From: Trematomus loennbergii
Lineage: Eukaryota > Chordata > Actinopteri > Perciformes > Nototheniidae
Length of the DNA: 64,000 nt
NCBI GenBank assembly: GCA_012861695.1
Contig: JAAOOA010000156.1
Coordinates: 124,001-188,000 of the forward strand
Direction: 5' to 3'
The notes under the pieces were generated by a model, which worked only from the letters and a program-made list of their open reading frames with translations, was not told the DNA's origin and searched no databases. Both the position numbers and the translations under genes were made by a program. Shown here in pieces: positions 50,221 to 62,955 of the stretch. How positions within the stretch are numbered: the first letter of the stretch is position 1; each line of letters opens with the position of its first letter.

Positions 50221-53200
50221 ATGAAGTCGTTTGTTAAACTTCTCTTTGTCGTTTATGAGCTTTATTTATGTGAACCAAAAGGTAAGAACATTAAATTGGT
50301 TGTTTTCACAGTCAAAGTTGTTGTATTATAGCATTACTTAAACAATATAGATTAGAAAGGTAATGCTTTTTTGAAACTGACATTTCAATTAGGTATTTAG
50401 AAATCAATACAATTATTAGTTATTTTCTTATTGTCATTTAATAAAGTATTAATACTAATTAAATGTAAAATTGTATGTAGATATTTTGATATATACAGTT
50501 ATGTCGGTTGAAACCTCACCCAGGCACAAAGGTCCTGGTGATGTAAAGGAAACATATCTTCATTTTAAGTGAATGTAAAATACAGCAGAAACTTGAACTA
50601 AAATCCTCAGTCATCAGGATTATTAAATAGTATCTATACTTTTATGAATATGTTGATCCATACGAAGATTAACATTTTATTTTTAAATAATTTGTGTGGC
50701 GGTACGCACTTGTTCAGTCATTTCAAGTAACAGTTTACATATTTGTATATTTTATGGTCTGGTTGCCAGCATCGTGAAGCCGTAATGTCCATCAAAGTTT
50801 TATGATAGAAATGTGTAGTCCCCAGCACATAGAAACGGCTGGATTAAATGCTTCGCCTCTGTCAGGGGGAAAAAATAAGCAAGGTGTGAGAAAGTCCCCT
50901 GTTTTTCATACGAGACAGAATGGAAAGAATTTGTCATATGAAAAAGAAACATAAATACTAAAAGCAAGATTTGAGTTCAACTGATAAACTCCTCTAAGCT
51001 TCAGGGGTCAAAGCCAATCCAAGATTTAATGATATTTTCCAACCTTTGATTATTCATAAAATTAAGGTATTTTATAATTACATATAGTAGGAATAGAGAA
51101 ATATTCAGTTTTGCCAGAATAAACATATATTATGTGTATGTGATATTTACTGTATGATGTGTCTACTGTTTTACAGAGATCAGAGCTGGGACTGTGTTTG
51201 TGCTGAAGGGAGAGGATGTGCTTCTGAATGTCACCAAAGCTGATGTTTTTCAGGATGTTTTTAGTTTTTCATGGAAATGTAATGAAAAAAAAATGTAATA
51301 ACAGTTAACCCTGGCAACAATCCACATGTATTTCCTAATTACTCTGGAAGGATTGAGTTTTCTGTGAACAATTACTCTGTGATCTTGAAGAGTCTCCAAC
51401 ATGCAGACAGTGGAGTTTACACTGCTGTAGTGACAAAGGGTTCAGGAGACGAAACAGAAGCAGCTAAATACAAGATTAAAGTTCAAGGTAGGTTTGTTAA
51501 CCTCTCAAACACTGATAGAGTTTCTGTGGTCGTGTTTCTAAAACTCTTCACCTGCTTCTTCCCTCCTCAGATCGAGCGTCTCTCCCTCTCCTCACAGTGA
51601 GCTCTGTCTCTGATAGCTCTCCCTCCTGTAGCTTCACTGTGACCTGCAGCTCACAGGACTCTCACATCAACAGCACTTTCACATGTGACACCAGAACCTG
51701 CAGTCAGGAGGGAGGAGAGCGGTCAGAGGGGATCCCTGATACTTTCTCCAGGTCCACTGCTGTGAGCAGTGTTTTTCAGACAGGACAAGGAAACTGGAAG
51801 AGTGCATGAAACCAAATTAAAAGCTTGTTTTTCTTAATGGCACATTTCAGTTAAAAAATTATGAGCCTGATCTTTTAACTACAATGAAGTGTTTTAATTA
51901 AGTATTTTGTAGTTTATAAAACTAAACTGGGAATTATTCGGTGAAAATGGGGAAGTTTCTGCTCCAGTAATTTGACTATCAGAACCAGCTATCATTATCT
52001 ACCAGCGTTGCTCCGATTAAACAAGAGCCAGGTGGTGTTTGCTCATTCAGTGACCTGTTGAAGTTTGGTAGTTTCACATTGAACTGAATGACTGAATGTT
52101 TGGTTTAACATATTAGGGTTAAATCAAACAAATTAAATATCAGATCAGGTCTGCTACTAAGATATTGTTGTATAATTAAATCTAACAGTCTGGCAGGATG
52201 TGATGCAGTAACACACTTGACTAAGTTTATGAATTTAACCAAGCATTATAATGTGGCTTATGTTTTTATTTACAGATCATCAACCAACAAACAGTGGTCG
52301 CAGCATTTGGGGAGTATTCTTCCCAATTCTCGCTCTCGCCATTTGGTGTCTTCAAAAGAGAAGAACAAGTACGTCTAAGTGTGCATTTGATCAAAAACAT
52401 TTATTTTTGTTTTACTGTTTGTGGGAATTAAGTGTTTTATTCAAGTTCATCATCTGCCCCCTACACATCCCCATTGTCTACTGAGCAATCACATAAAACA
52501 TATCTGAAACCTCTCATACAGCAACATACTCTTTATAATATTATCTGGAAAAATATCATTTAGACACATATATACATATATATACAATATCTGGACTCAA
52601 TTCAGATGCAGCTCAAGTAATGTAAATGTTATGAAGGTAATAAGCTTTAAAGGTGAAGCTCTCAAAATGAAATGTAAATTAATGCAAATCCACATGTATT
52701 TTGTTTTGACTAACCTGCAGGCAAAAGAGTGATTATCGAGAATACAGTTTATGATACTGCTCAGGTAAGAGACAAGGTATTTTACTTTTCACAAAAAATT
52801 TAATTTATTTTTGATTTTGAAAAATTAAACAGACTGAATATGAGGAACAAGCTGAATCCATAACTGGAGCCTCAGACAGTTATATTGCCTATATGCACAC
52901 AAATCACTATGCACTATGCACACTAATCACTATGCACTATGCACACTAATCACTATGCACACAGTATATATGTAATGGTTATTACTGTATATTATCCATG
53001 ACTCCTTTCTACACCACCTGCCTGCAGTTCCAGGTCCTGCTGCTCACTTTTCTGGTTGTGCTGCTTGCTCTTTTAAAGCTTTGGGTCAGACTAACCTGAT
53101 GCACCGCGATGCTTCTCTCCAAACCTGCTGCTGAGGTTTCTGTCTGGCAATAATTGTGTTCAAACTGCACTGTGTTTCTGAGTGATGTGTATTTGTTGTT

Positions 53201-54064
53201 TGCTTGTGTGTGTTTTTTTTTTAAAGTTAATGCATTGATGGAACGATGCTCCTTCTTCATGTTCTTAAAACTCTTAATAACATGCTGGTGTCATAAACAT
53301 AATGCAGACACAGTGACATTTACCAAAGGTTTCTTTTATGCATATCAAATACATGATCACAGCTTTGCTTCCTATTTTTTACACAACACATACTGAGAGC
53401 AGAAGACTCTCACGGGAAAGCTGCACTTGAGATACATTTGTTTTCAAACCGTGTGATAGTTGTGTGAAAAGTTAAACACAGTAACGTACAGATAACTGTT
53501 TTAAGAGAAACAGAAATCTTAATTTTTAAGAAAAGAGGAGACCTGTAATTTCCCATATATTTCTCTAAATGCAAAGTACTGTATGTGTTAGCAGTGCAAA
53601 TGCTTTTTTGTGTGTGCTTATTTGGCCTTACTCTTCTTTTGATTAATAACACCTAACATGTGATGCCTTTTTGCTGAAAATACAAATGAATCTTACATTT
53701 TTGTTTAACACCATTATCACTGTTGTAGTCAATGATATGGAATTGTATTGTATTTGAGGAATATATGACACATGAAAATACAATATTATACAAACAACCT
53801 TTGGTAAATTAATGTGTTGTTATGTTCCAGTTCGTAGCTCCAGCCGGGCCTCAGGATCCAACAGAGGATGAAGCTTCAGCTCTTTGTCTGTCCTCCTGCC
53901 ACGCTTTGGTTGGTCCTCACACTGGACCCCCAGCACCCACTGAGACTAGAAACACAGCTCAGCTAGAGAGTGTGAGTGTGTACGCTCAGGATAATAATGA
54001 TTACCACAATTATAACAGGAGTATGGAATGGTGTTTGGCGATTAGGCCCCAGTTTGCAGGATAA
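50221..54064 (+). pseudogene. SLAM/CD2-type receptor, copy 5 (truncated C2, frameshift in V)
   Basis: Exons: signal 50221-50281 (MKSFVKLLFVVYELYLCE), V 51177-51487, C2 from 51571, TM 52276-52368, tails 52721-52764 and 53831-54064. The V exon has a single-base loss in an A9 run near 51285-51293. The C2 exon is cut after IPDTF: about 400 bp, covering its 3' half, the last cysteines and the donor, are deleted, joining to intron sequence at GTCC. TM and tail exons are intact, but the ITSM-like tyrosine is histidine (SSCHALVG against SSTYALVG in copy 4). V and TM exons have the same phase, so skipping C2 would keep frame. Non-functional as a two-Ig receptor. Confidence 0.8.
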
Positions 54065-55345
54065 TCATTCAGGAGGGGGAAGAACCGCTCCGATGAAACC
54101 CCCGGGGTCTAGACACTGGTGGTGGTGATAAGTAGGTGGGAACGGACTGAAGGGAGAAGGTTTAGCTTGGTCCTGAAGGAGACGGGAGGCGAAAGGGGTG
54201 GAGGAGGGTTGCGTTTTGTCACCTGAAATGACAGCTGACAAGAGGGAAGAGCAGATATAAAGGGATTAGCGGGAGCTATGATAGGCTTGTGAGAATGGAG
54301 AGAGGAGAGATTGGTTAGCTGGGGAGTGACGCCCCCGATCACTTAATGAGGAAGGAGAGTGTAATGTGGTGACATGTAATCTGAATGAAGAGCTTGGTCT
54401 TCCTGATTGAACTTGCGCTAAGCTTCATATGGCAACTGAGCCATGGACTTCATTTTCACATTACCTCTTTTGGTGTGAAAACCACGTCCTGTGTCTCCAC
54501 CCAGAAGTGCTCTAACTCCACCTTCAATGCACAGCTGTGATTGGTTAATGATCTGTTGAAATGACTCATCAGCTTTTCTGGCAGTTTATGCATTCTGTAT
54601 CTCTATGGCTATGGGCTGCCATCTTGACTCAAAGGACATTATTTATTGACTCCTCTCAGACAATCCTGGGACAAAATGTATTACATTTTTTTACATCTTA
54701 ATGTTTTGTAATTTTTTGTATATCTTTAATTTCTGTCTGTTGTATGCACCTGATTATATTAGTATATATTTGAAATATTGGAAAGCAATGATGTTTTGCA
54801 CATTTTAATGAATTTTTCAAAGATTATAGCTAACTTTTAGAGCAACAGGAACAACTGATCCTAGTTAACATCAAGCTAACAACAGAGGTAGGAGGATGAA
54901 ACCCACTTTATCACACATTTTACCACTGGGGGGTTGGGGGTGTCTGGTGCCTTGCTCAAGGGCACCACAGCAGGGCCCAGGAGGTGAACTGGGACTTCTC
55001 CAAGTAGCAGTCCACACTCCATATTTTAGGTCTGTTCGGGGACTTGAACCGGCGACCCTACGGCTCCCAGTCCAAGCCCCTACTGACTGAGCCACTGCCG
55101 GCAAGAAGAAGATCATTGGATTGAACGGTTTTATCCATTTTACACACAGTTTAACGACAGGCTTTGAGAGAAACAGATTACATGTAATGGAATCAATGTT
55201 ATTGTGTGCAAATGATTTTACAGTTTTTACAGTTACAGAAAATGTTGTTTCATGCTACATAACAACAAAAAGGGGGATTATAAGAATGATTACAATGTTA
55301 CAATACATTTTCAAGAAAATAAGTATATATTACGAGGCCTAAGGC
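52030..55345. repeat. Segmental duplication, inverted match to 15723-19160
   Basis: Covers the TM exon, tail exons and 3' flank of copy 5. The last tail exon is nearly identical to its minus-strand partner at 17063-17296. Confidence 0.85.
54904..55100 (-). repeat. tRNA-derived SINE (partner of 16019)
   Basis: Reverse-strand B box GGTTCAAGTCC near 55040 and A box near 55090. Homologous position in the inverted duplicate. Confidence 0.75.
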
Positions 55346-55349
55346 CTAA

Positions 55350-56430
55350 GGCCTCCTTCACACGGGAACGTTTGCGTTTATGCACAGTATGCGTATTCAA
55401 AAAAGTCTTCCGTTCACATGCATTCGTTTCATTTAACGTGTCTGTTCAAACGAGACCGCTGGAAACGCTGTAGTACATATGCCGGGACTGTAAGTGGCGC
55501 TGTAACTTCTGCCAAAATACACCAAAAGCAGCGAAGAAGAGCAGCCTGGAGCAGCCCCGCAGCAATGTTGCCATGGCTACCCTTCTGTTTATGCCCCGCG
55601 GTGTATTTAGCAACATGTAGTTCATGTAATTCTCCATGTCCACTTGTTGCTGATGGTTGTGGTAGAGGAGCTGTAGATTTTGCACTAATATCTGTAGCAT
55701 GGTCAGTAGCAGTAGCACTAGCAGTAGCTACTGACACGAGGAAGTGTGTGTGGCGATTGCTGGTATTCAGCGGGATATAGTCATTTCCTCAGCATATGGA
55801 TAAATGCAACGGGGAAGTTAACTGAAAGAAACCGAATCTGTGGATATTGCATCGACCGACCAAGAAGCACGTCTCCGTGGAGAGGACGGCTCAGAAAGAG
55901 AGATATTCTCTACAAACACCGGGTGAGATCGCTCCTCTGGGACACGCCGGTCCTCGTGAACAATAATGGCCTGGATTAGGCAGTAAAGACAAGTTTGGTG
56001 TATCGCAGAGCGGACTTTTTAATTTTGTTTGTGTTGTTTGGCTGGAAAATTGTCAATATAATGGATCAATGCATGAAATCTGACTCTGTTTATTTTGTTT
56101 AAGGAGTATATTGGGCGTTAACAATTCTGGTTTGCCTTTTATAATATTATTTCATTCAAGAACCCCTTGTGCGTTTAATTAACACAGCTATTTTTGATAG
56201 TTGCTACAGCAGTGAGCAGGAGAGGTGGGGAGAGGTGGGGTTATCGTTATTTTTTCAGGAAATATTCGTATAGAGGCGATTACACGGACTCGTTTGACCC
56301 AAATCTATCCACCTTGGGACCCGTTATCGTTTGTGGGGTCCGTTTCTATCGGCCTCGTGTAAATAATAGGGCTATACGCACGCGAAACTATGCAGATACA
56401 AGCAGTTTTCTCCTCGTGTAAACGGCGCCT
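55350..56430. mobile_element. ~1.08-kb insertion with GCGCC/GGCG ends (copy 2, inverted)
   Basis: Reverse complement of 48416-49556, with ends 'ttcacacgggaacgtttgcg' and 'cgtgtaaacggcgcc'. It lies exactly where the homology with 15723-19160 stops (after tattacgaggc). Confidence 0.75.
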
Positions 56431-56435
56431 TAGTC

Positions 56436-56605
56436 TGGTTGTGCTCGACCTCAGGCTGCGGAGTCTCCTCCCTGAAGGCAGGAGGGTGAAGAGGCAGTTG
56501 GAGGGATGGGTGGGGTCACCCACAATGCTGAGTGCTCTGCGGGTGAGGCGGGTGTTGTAAATGTCCAGGAGTGATGGGAGTGAGGCACCGAGTTGCAACC
56601 TTCCC
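56436..56605 (-). mobile_element. LINE 3' fragment
   Basis: The minus strand reads LGASLPSLLDIYNTRLTRRA and LSIVGDPTHPSN, LLPSGRRLRSLRS, a block typical of fish non-LTR retrotransposons. Very short, and it sits at a duplication boundary. Confidence 0.7.
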
Positions 56606-56850
56606 TGTCCATTGATTTTACTCCTTTTTTTGCTAGCCAGCCTCTTTTTCCTCTCTTTTTAATGGTGCATTCCCCTTTAATTCACCCTTATTGACTTTGT
56701 ATCACCTGTATCAAGATACAAACAAAATGTGGACCTGCTTTTACCAACATTACTCTTAATACCACAGGTGGTCCACAGTGGGCCTTTACGTTTTGTATTT
56801 ATCATGAATCTTGCTTTCCTCTCTTTCATTTTTCCTTTTGCCTCCACTAG
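56606..56850 (+). repeat. Duplicated 5' flank of kcnj10 last exon
   Basis: From 56697 onward it matches 46793-46946, including the polypyrimidine tract and acceptor (cctccactag). Confidence 0.85.
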
Positions 56851-57245
56851 GTGGGGGCTGGACAGATCCAGAGCTGGCGGACTTTGAGCTGTTGGTGATC
56901 ATGAGTGCAACAGTTGAACCGACCTCCGCTACCTGCCAGGTGCGCACCTCCTACCTGCCGGATGAGATTCTGTGGGGTTATGAGTTTCCCCCTGTCGTCT
57001 CTCTCTCCCCATCAGGCAAATACGTAGCAGACTTTTCCTTCTTCGACAAAGTGGCCAAGACGAAGACCACGCCCATCTTCAAACCCTCCAGCCCCCAGCC
57101 TGGGTACCAGAGCAACGGGGGCGGGGCCGTGCCTGAGGTGTCCGATCCGGAGAAGATTCGCCTAGAACAGAGCTACAGGGAGAGAGGAGACGAACGTGGC
57201 CGGGCCAGAGACACTCCTCTCAGTGTTCGCATCAGAAACGTGTGA
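56851..57245 (+). pseudogene. kcnj10: Duplicate of kcnj10 last coding exon (E'), open reading frame preserved
   Basis: Same length and frame as 46947-47341, with a usable acceptor, but no upstream kcnj10 exons: the duplicated block starts only about 155 bp before it. Differences include P-A-Y to P-G-Y, GGGAS to GGGAV, and the C-terminus RISNV to RIRNV, so the class I PDZ ligand serine at position -2 is lost. It might be used as an alternative last exon of kcnj10 about 11 kb downstream of exon 4, or simply be a relic. The absence of stops suggests recent origin. Confidence 0.8.
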
Positions 57246-59165
57246 ACAGATGACACTATTTGAAAAGACAGAGTTCAATGTCAGAAGCAAATGAATGAAA
57301 ACAACATATCACCTTTTGAAAGGTATCAAGGTTTTTTGGTAGCAACAGAAAATGCAGAAAGGAAAACATGAAAGACTGTGGACTGCTGTGGTCAACTTCA
57401 AGCTCGTCATGCAGTACCTTTGCTGTGATGATACGTGTTTTACACTGGGTTGACTTCACTCAAATTACAGCATAACACACTGCCTAACTGCAGCTACTGT
57501 ATATTACTGTATACTACTGTATGTAACTAACTAAGAACAGAACAGGTTAGATGATTAATTAGCAGAGAAAAAAACAAAATGAGACAAACGTCTAAGCTCT
57601 AAACATTTATAAAAAGTCTTATGACATTGAGTTTCATCTCAGTTTTTTATTATTAGTATAAAAAACACCAATGAGTAATTCTGAGCCGGAAGAGCAGAAA
57701 TCTCCCTAAACTCCTGAACTCCCTGAACTCCCTGAACTCCCTGAACTCCCACAACACTGTCAAGAAAACTGAAAATAAAAAATACAGAAATACTTGAGAA
57801 AAGACACAAACAAAATACCACTTGCTGTAATAGGTTAGGTAAAGCACTTTCTGTTAAGAAGATGTAGCACAACTGTAATAACTGTAACCCATTTCAGATT
57901 GAATATTTAGTGTACATAATGCTCTGTATCTGTTGATGGTGGGGCATTTATTTTTGCTGTTATTGACAGAGTTAGCACTTTATGTAAGTACATGATGTAC
58001 ATTTGCACCTTAGGAAGATTAGCTTTGGAATATATGATTTGTTATTACTACTAAAAGCACTTACAAATAAATATCTTGCGTTTTAAAGCAGTTAGAAAAA
58101 TACTTATATAAATATAAATGCGTCCTTCCTACAAAGCTAACTGGAATTACAGTTTCTCTGTCTCAGTGACTTTAGGCAAACTGACATGCAAATGAATGAC
58201 GTTTGAAGATAATGACATCACAAACCAACCAGCCTAACTTTGAAACCTGGTTACCACTGAAAGGGTTCAAAGTCTGAAGCCTGCATGGGGAAGAGAGGGG
58301 CAAATAAAAAAGAGTGTGTGTGATAGAAACTCCTCTGGAGGGACATTTGCATGCACACACCTATATAACAAATTAATAATTAAAAGGGAAAACCATCAAA
58401 AGCATATTAGGGCCTCTTTAATGCGAGTTATACAGTAAAATGAAAATCCAATGTCATTCAAAAAGGCAAACATATATCCAAGGAAAGAAATGCTTTACAG
58501 AAAATAAGTCAAGGAGGGAAAAATGCTCCGGCTCTGGCCTGGTTTGCTGCTCCATCCTTATTGGTCCTCAGACTCATCCTGCTTCAATGTTTGTTCAGCT
58601 TCCTCCTCTCTCTCCAAACAGAGCCCTTTCCACGCCCCCTTCACACAGTGGCAGTTACACAAGCTGCTGCACATACATGGTGTAGACAGGTTATTGTAGA
58701 TTGCAAATGTTACTGTTAGCATTGTAAGCTTGCCTTTCCGTGGGATTTATGAGTTACTAACTTTATCAAACTAATAGGGAACCATTTTTCGTGCCCTTTT
58801 ACATTTTTCAGAGGTGAGTGCGAGAATGTGAAAGTTATGTTGTATGTGACTGAAATGATTTTATTCTGATGGGAATGTGTGCCATTAATGAGGGTGAATA
58901 TATGACTATGTTGGAAATTGAATGTAAATGTTAAATTGTATTGAATTAACATCGAGCCCTGGAATGTAAATAGTGTTTAAGATAAAGAGATAAACTCTCT
59001 AAAAAAAGTTTTAATAAAGGTGATTTTGTGTTTTAAAGGCTAAGTCGAATCATGTCGAATATGGACACATGGAGGCTGGTTTCAAAGGCATGAGCAAGAC
59101 CTGAGAGGAAGCTGGGGAATTGTGACAAAACGCTGTGACACTTCCGCATACAGCACATTTGCAGA
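57246..59165. repeat. Duplicated kcnj10 3' flank and SLAM 5' flank
   Basis: Direct match to 47342-48350 and 49560-50220, without the 1.14-kb insertion. It keeps a MITE end (58405-58424) absent at 48360. The pentamer array 'ctgaactccctgaactccc' occurs at both 47800 and 57720. Confidence 0.8.
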
Positions 59166-59451
59166 ATGAAGTCGTTTGTTAAACTTCTCTTTGTCATTTA
59201 TTTGCTTATTTATGTGAATCACAAGGTAAGAACATTAACTTGTTTTGTTCTCACAGTCAAAGTTGTTGTACTGTAGCACTACTTAAACAATATAAGATTA
59301 GAAAGGTAATGCTTTTTTTAAACTGATATTTCAAATAGGTAGTATTAAAATGTATACAATTATTAGTTATTTGCTTATTATCATTTAATAAAGTAGTAAT
59401 ACTAATTAATGTAAAATGTATGTAGATATTTTGATATATACAGTTATGTCG

Positions 59452-60893
59452 GTTGAAACCACACCCAGGCACAAAGTCCTGGTGATGTAAAGGAAACATA
59501 TCTTCATTTTAAGTGAATGTAAAATACAGCAGAAACTTGAACTAAAATCTCCAGTCATTATAATTATTAAATAGTAATTAAATCTAGACTTTTATGAATA
59601 TGTTGATCGATACGAAGATTAACATTTTATTTTAAACAGTTTTGTGTGGTGGTACGCACTTTTTCAGTCATTTCAAGTAACAGTTTAGATATTTGTATAT
59701 TTGATAACCTGAAAATGTTGAGTCCATCAAAATGTTATGATAGAAATGTGTAGTCCCCAGCACATAGAAACTGCTGGATTAAAACTTGCATATTTGGCAA
59801 TTTGCACAATTAGAAAATTGCGTTAATTAAAATAATACTATGTAAACAATAGCTAAAAAAACTCTTGGCCAATTTGGAAAACCTTGGATTGGTTTGGCAG
59901 TTATTGAGGACGCTGAATCCATTTCTGACAGTTTCAGGATCAAAAGTGGCAGTTTAACAGCAAGTGGAATTGTACTCTTGGTGGCTGATTTTGAGTACCA
60001 TGTGTTGCGATCATTGGATATAGAGAGCACATTTCATTCTCGCCATCATTGTGTATTACTTTGGTATCTTCGAACGAGAAGAACAAGTAAGTCTAAGTGT
60101 GCATTTTATCAAAAACATTTATTTTGTTTTACTGTTTGTGGGAATTAAGTGTTTTATTGAAGTTCATCATATGCCACCTACACATCCCCATTGTCTATTG
60201 AGCAATCACATAAAACATCTGAAACCTCTCACAACATACTCTATATAATAATCTACATATAGAGACTTTAAGTGTTCAGCTGTTTGAAAAAGATAATTTA
60301 GACACAATAAATCTGGACTCAATCAGATGCAGCTCAAGTAATGTAAATGTTATGAAGGTAATAAGCTTAATGAAGCTCTCAAAATGAAATGTAAATGAAT
60401 GCAAATCCACATATATTTGTTTTTGACTGACCTGCAGGAAAAGGAGTGAGAGCACAAGAGGGAAATTATTATTTTTACTTAGGACAATTCTTTTTCAAAT
60501 GAATAGATAATCTGTCCAATCCAAATGAGTCCTCTAAATCTTCCAAATCGACCTGAAATGAATCAAAATCACAAAAATTGGCATATTCCTTTAAATTACC
60601 CCCAAACAACTCCAAAATTGTCCAAATCGGCCAAGCCATTTTTTTTAAAACTCTTGTCCACATCTATGGTAATTCATGCTAATAATAATTATGCTGATTG
60701 TGCAAATTGACCAACATATGCAAGTTAGCATCTGGCAGTTCTATGTGCTGTGTACCCAAACTACATTTCTACCATAACACTTTGGTGTACTCAACATTTC
60801 CAGATTCACAATAGGACTCAATGAGCTGGCAACTTGTAACCTTCAGAGTAGATGAAAAACCCGGGAAGTGGTTTGAGACAGATTATGACCAAA
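59452..60893. mobile_element. Insertion with inverted-repeat arms carrying SLAM TM/tail exon sequence
   Basis: Absent from intron 1 of copy 3, where 'cagttatgt' runs straight into 'aaaaaggagtaaat' (reverse strand near 13145). Arms of about 105 bp at 59708-59810 and 60697-60803 are inverted copies. Between them, 59985-60450 is the 3' half of a SLAM TM exon (ending CGAGAAGAACAA|gtaagt), its following intron and a degenerate first tail exon. Confidence 0.65.
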
Positions 60894-62762
60894 TGTAGAA
60901 AAGGAGTAAATGCTTCGCCTCTGTCAAATCTGGGAAACAATAGTATGGGAAAGGGGAAAAAATAAGCAAGGTGTGAGAAAGTCCCCTGTTTTTCATACGA
61001 GACAGAATGGAAATAATTTGTCATGTGAAAAAGAAACATAAATACTAAAAGCAAGATTTAAGTTCAACTGATAAACGCCTCTAAGCTTCAAGGGTCAAAG
61101 CTAATCCAAGATTTTAAGATATTTTCTAACCTTTGATTATTCATAAAATGAAGGTATTTTATAATGAAATATATGTACTGTATGATGTGTCTTCTGTTTT
61201 ACAGGGATCAGTGCTGGGACTCCTGTGTTTGTGCTGAAGGGAGAGGATGTGCTTCTGAATGTCACCAAAGATGTGTTCTTCAGGATGTTTTTAGTTTTTC
61301 ATGGAAATTTAATGAAAACCAAAATGTAATAACAGTTAACCCTGGCAACAATCCAATGTATTTCCTAATTATGCTGGAAGGATTGAGTTTCCTGTGAACA
61401 ATTTCTCTGTGAAATTTAAGAATCTCCAAGAGGCAGACAGTGGAGTTTACTCTGCTAGTGACAAAGCATTCAGGAGGTGAAACAGAAGCAGCTAAATACA
61501 AGATCAAAGTTCAAGGTAGGTTTGTTAACCTCTCAAACACTGATAGAGTTTCTGTGGTCTTGTTTCTAAAACTCTTCACCTGCTTCTTCCCTCCTCAGAT
61601 CGAGCGTCTCTCCCTCTCCTCACAGTGAGCTCTTTCTCCAGTAACTCTTCCTCCTGTAGCTTCACTGTGACCTGCAGCTCACAGGACTCTCACATCAACA
61701 GCACTTTCACATGTGACAACCAAACCTGCAGTCAGGAGGGAGGAGAGCGGTCAGAGGGGATCCCTGATACTTTTCTCCAGGTCCACCAATCAAGTGGCTC
61801 GATCATCTGTAACCATAGCAACCATGTCAGCTGGACCAACGACACCAAAACAATCAAAGATGTCTGCCACCAGCTTGTTGGTAAGAGAAATTACTTCCTG
61901 ATAATAACACAGTTTAGATCAGAACATCAGAGCATACAAGGGTTTTTTTTTGTATCAAGAACTTTTATATGTCTGTAAATAAGATATATTGTATTCCACA
62001 GTGTGACAAATACTGTTTGTTATAAATATTGTAAAACCCATGTACAGTATTACTCTGTTTTCAGGCTCCAAAAACATTTAAAGGAAGAGTTTATTTGTAC
62101 CTCATTGAACCAATTACAAAAAACATCTGCAGTGCAAATATTGCTAACTGTTTTTGTCCTCGTCTCAACATGACCTCTTTTAGTGTCCGCTGCTGTGAGC
62201 AGTGTTTTTCAGACAGGACAAGAAAACTAGAAGAGAGCATAAAACCAAATTAAAAGCTTGTTTTTCTTAATGGCACGTTTCAGTTAAACCTGTATACAAA
62301 TATATAAAAGGATGAGCCTTATCTTTCAACTACAATGAAGTGTTTTTTTTTTTTTTGTAGTTTATGAAACTAAACTGGGAATTAGTCGGTGAAATTGGGG
62401 AAGTTTCTGCTCCAGTAATTTGACTATTAAAACAAGCTATCATTATCTCCCAGCGATGCTTTGATTAAACAAGAAGCACGTGTTGCTTACATTTGCTCAT
62501 TCAGTGACCTGTTGAAGGTTGGTAGTTTCACATTGAACTGAGTAACTGTTTGGTTTAACATGTTAGGGTTAAAGCAAACAAATGAAATTATTTCTTACAA
62601 CAGATCAGGTCTGCTACTAAGATATTTTTGTGTAATTAAATCTAACAGTCTGGCAGGATGTGAGTAACACACTTGACTAAGTTTATGAATTTAATCAAGC
62701 ATTATAATTTGGCTTATGTTTTTATTTACAGCTCCTCACCAACCAGACCCTGTTCCCATCAT

Positions 62763-62955
62763 TTTGGGAGTATTGTTCACAATTCTCATTCTCACCATCA
62801 TTGGTGTAGTACTTTGGCATATTCGAAAGAGAAGGACAAGTAAGTCTAAGTGTGCATTTCATAAAAAAAAATATTTTTGGGAGTATTCTTCACAATTCTC
62901 ATTCTCATCATCTTTTGTGTAGTTTGGGGCTATCTTCAAAGAGAAGAACAAGTAA
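62763..62955 (+). repeat. Tandem partial duplication of the SLAM TM exon
   Basis: 'tttgggagtattgttcacaa' through the donor is repeated about 113 bp downstream (62876-62955), with the donor copied but no acceptor. The second copy reads GVFFTILILIIFCVVWGYLQ. Confidence 0.85.

Noticed and set aside
55429..55737. Minus-strand Ala/Thr/Ser-rich ORF MSVATASATATD...
   Set aside because: Lies in the 1.1-kb insertion; its twin near 49174 has diverged by frameshift, and no protein family was recognised.
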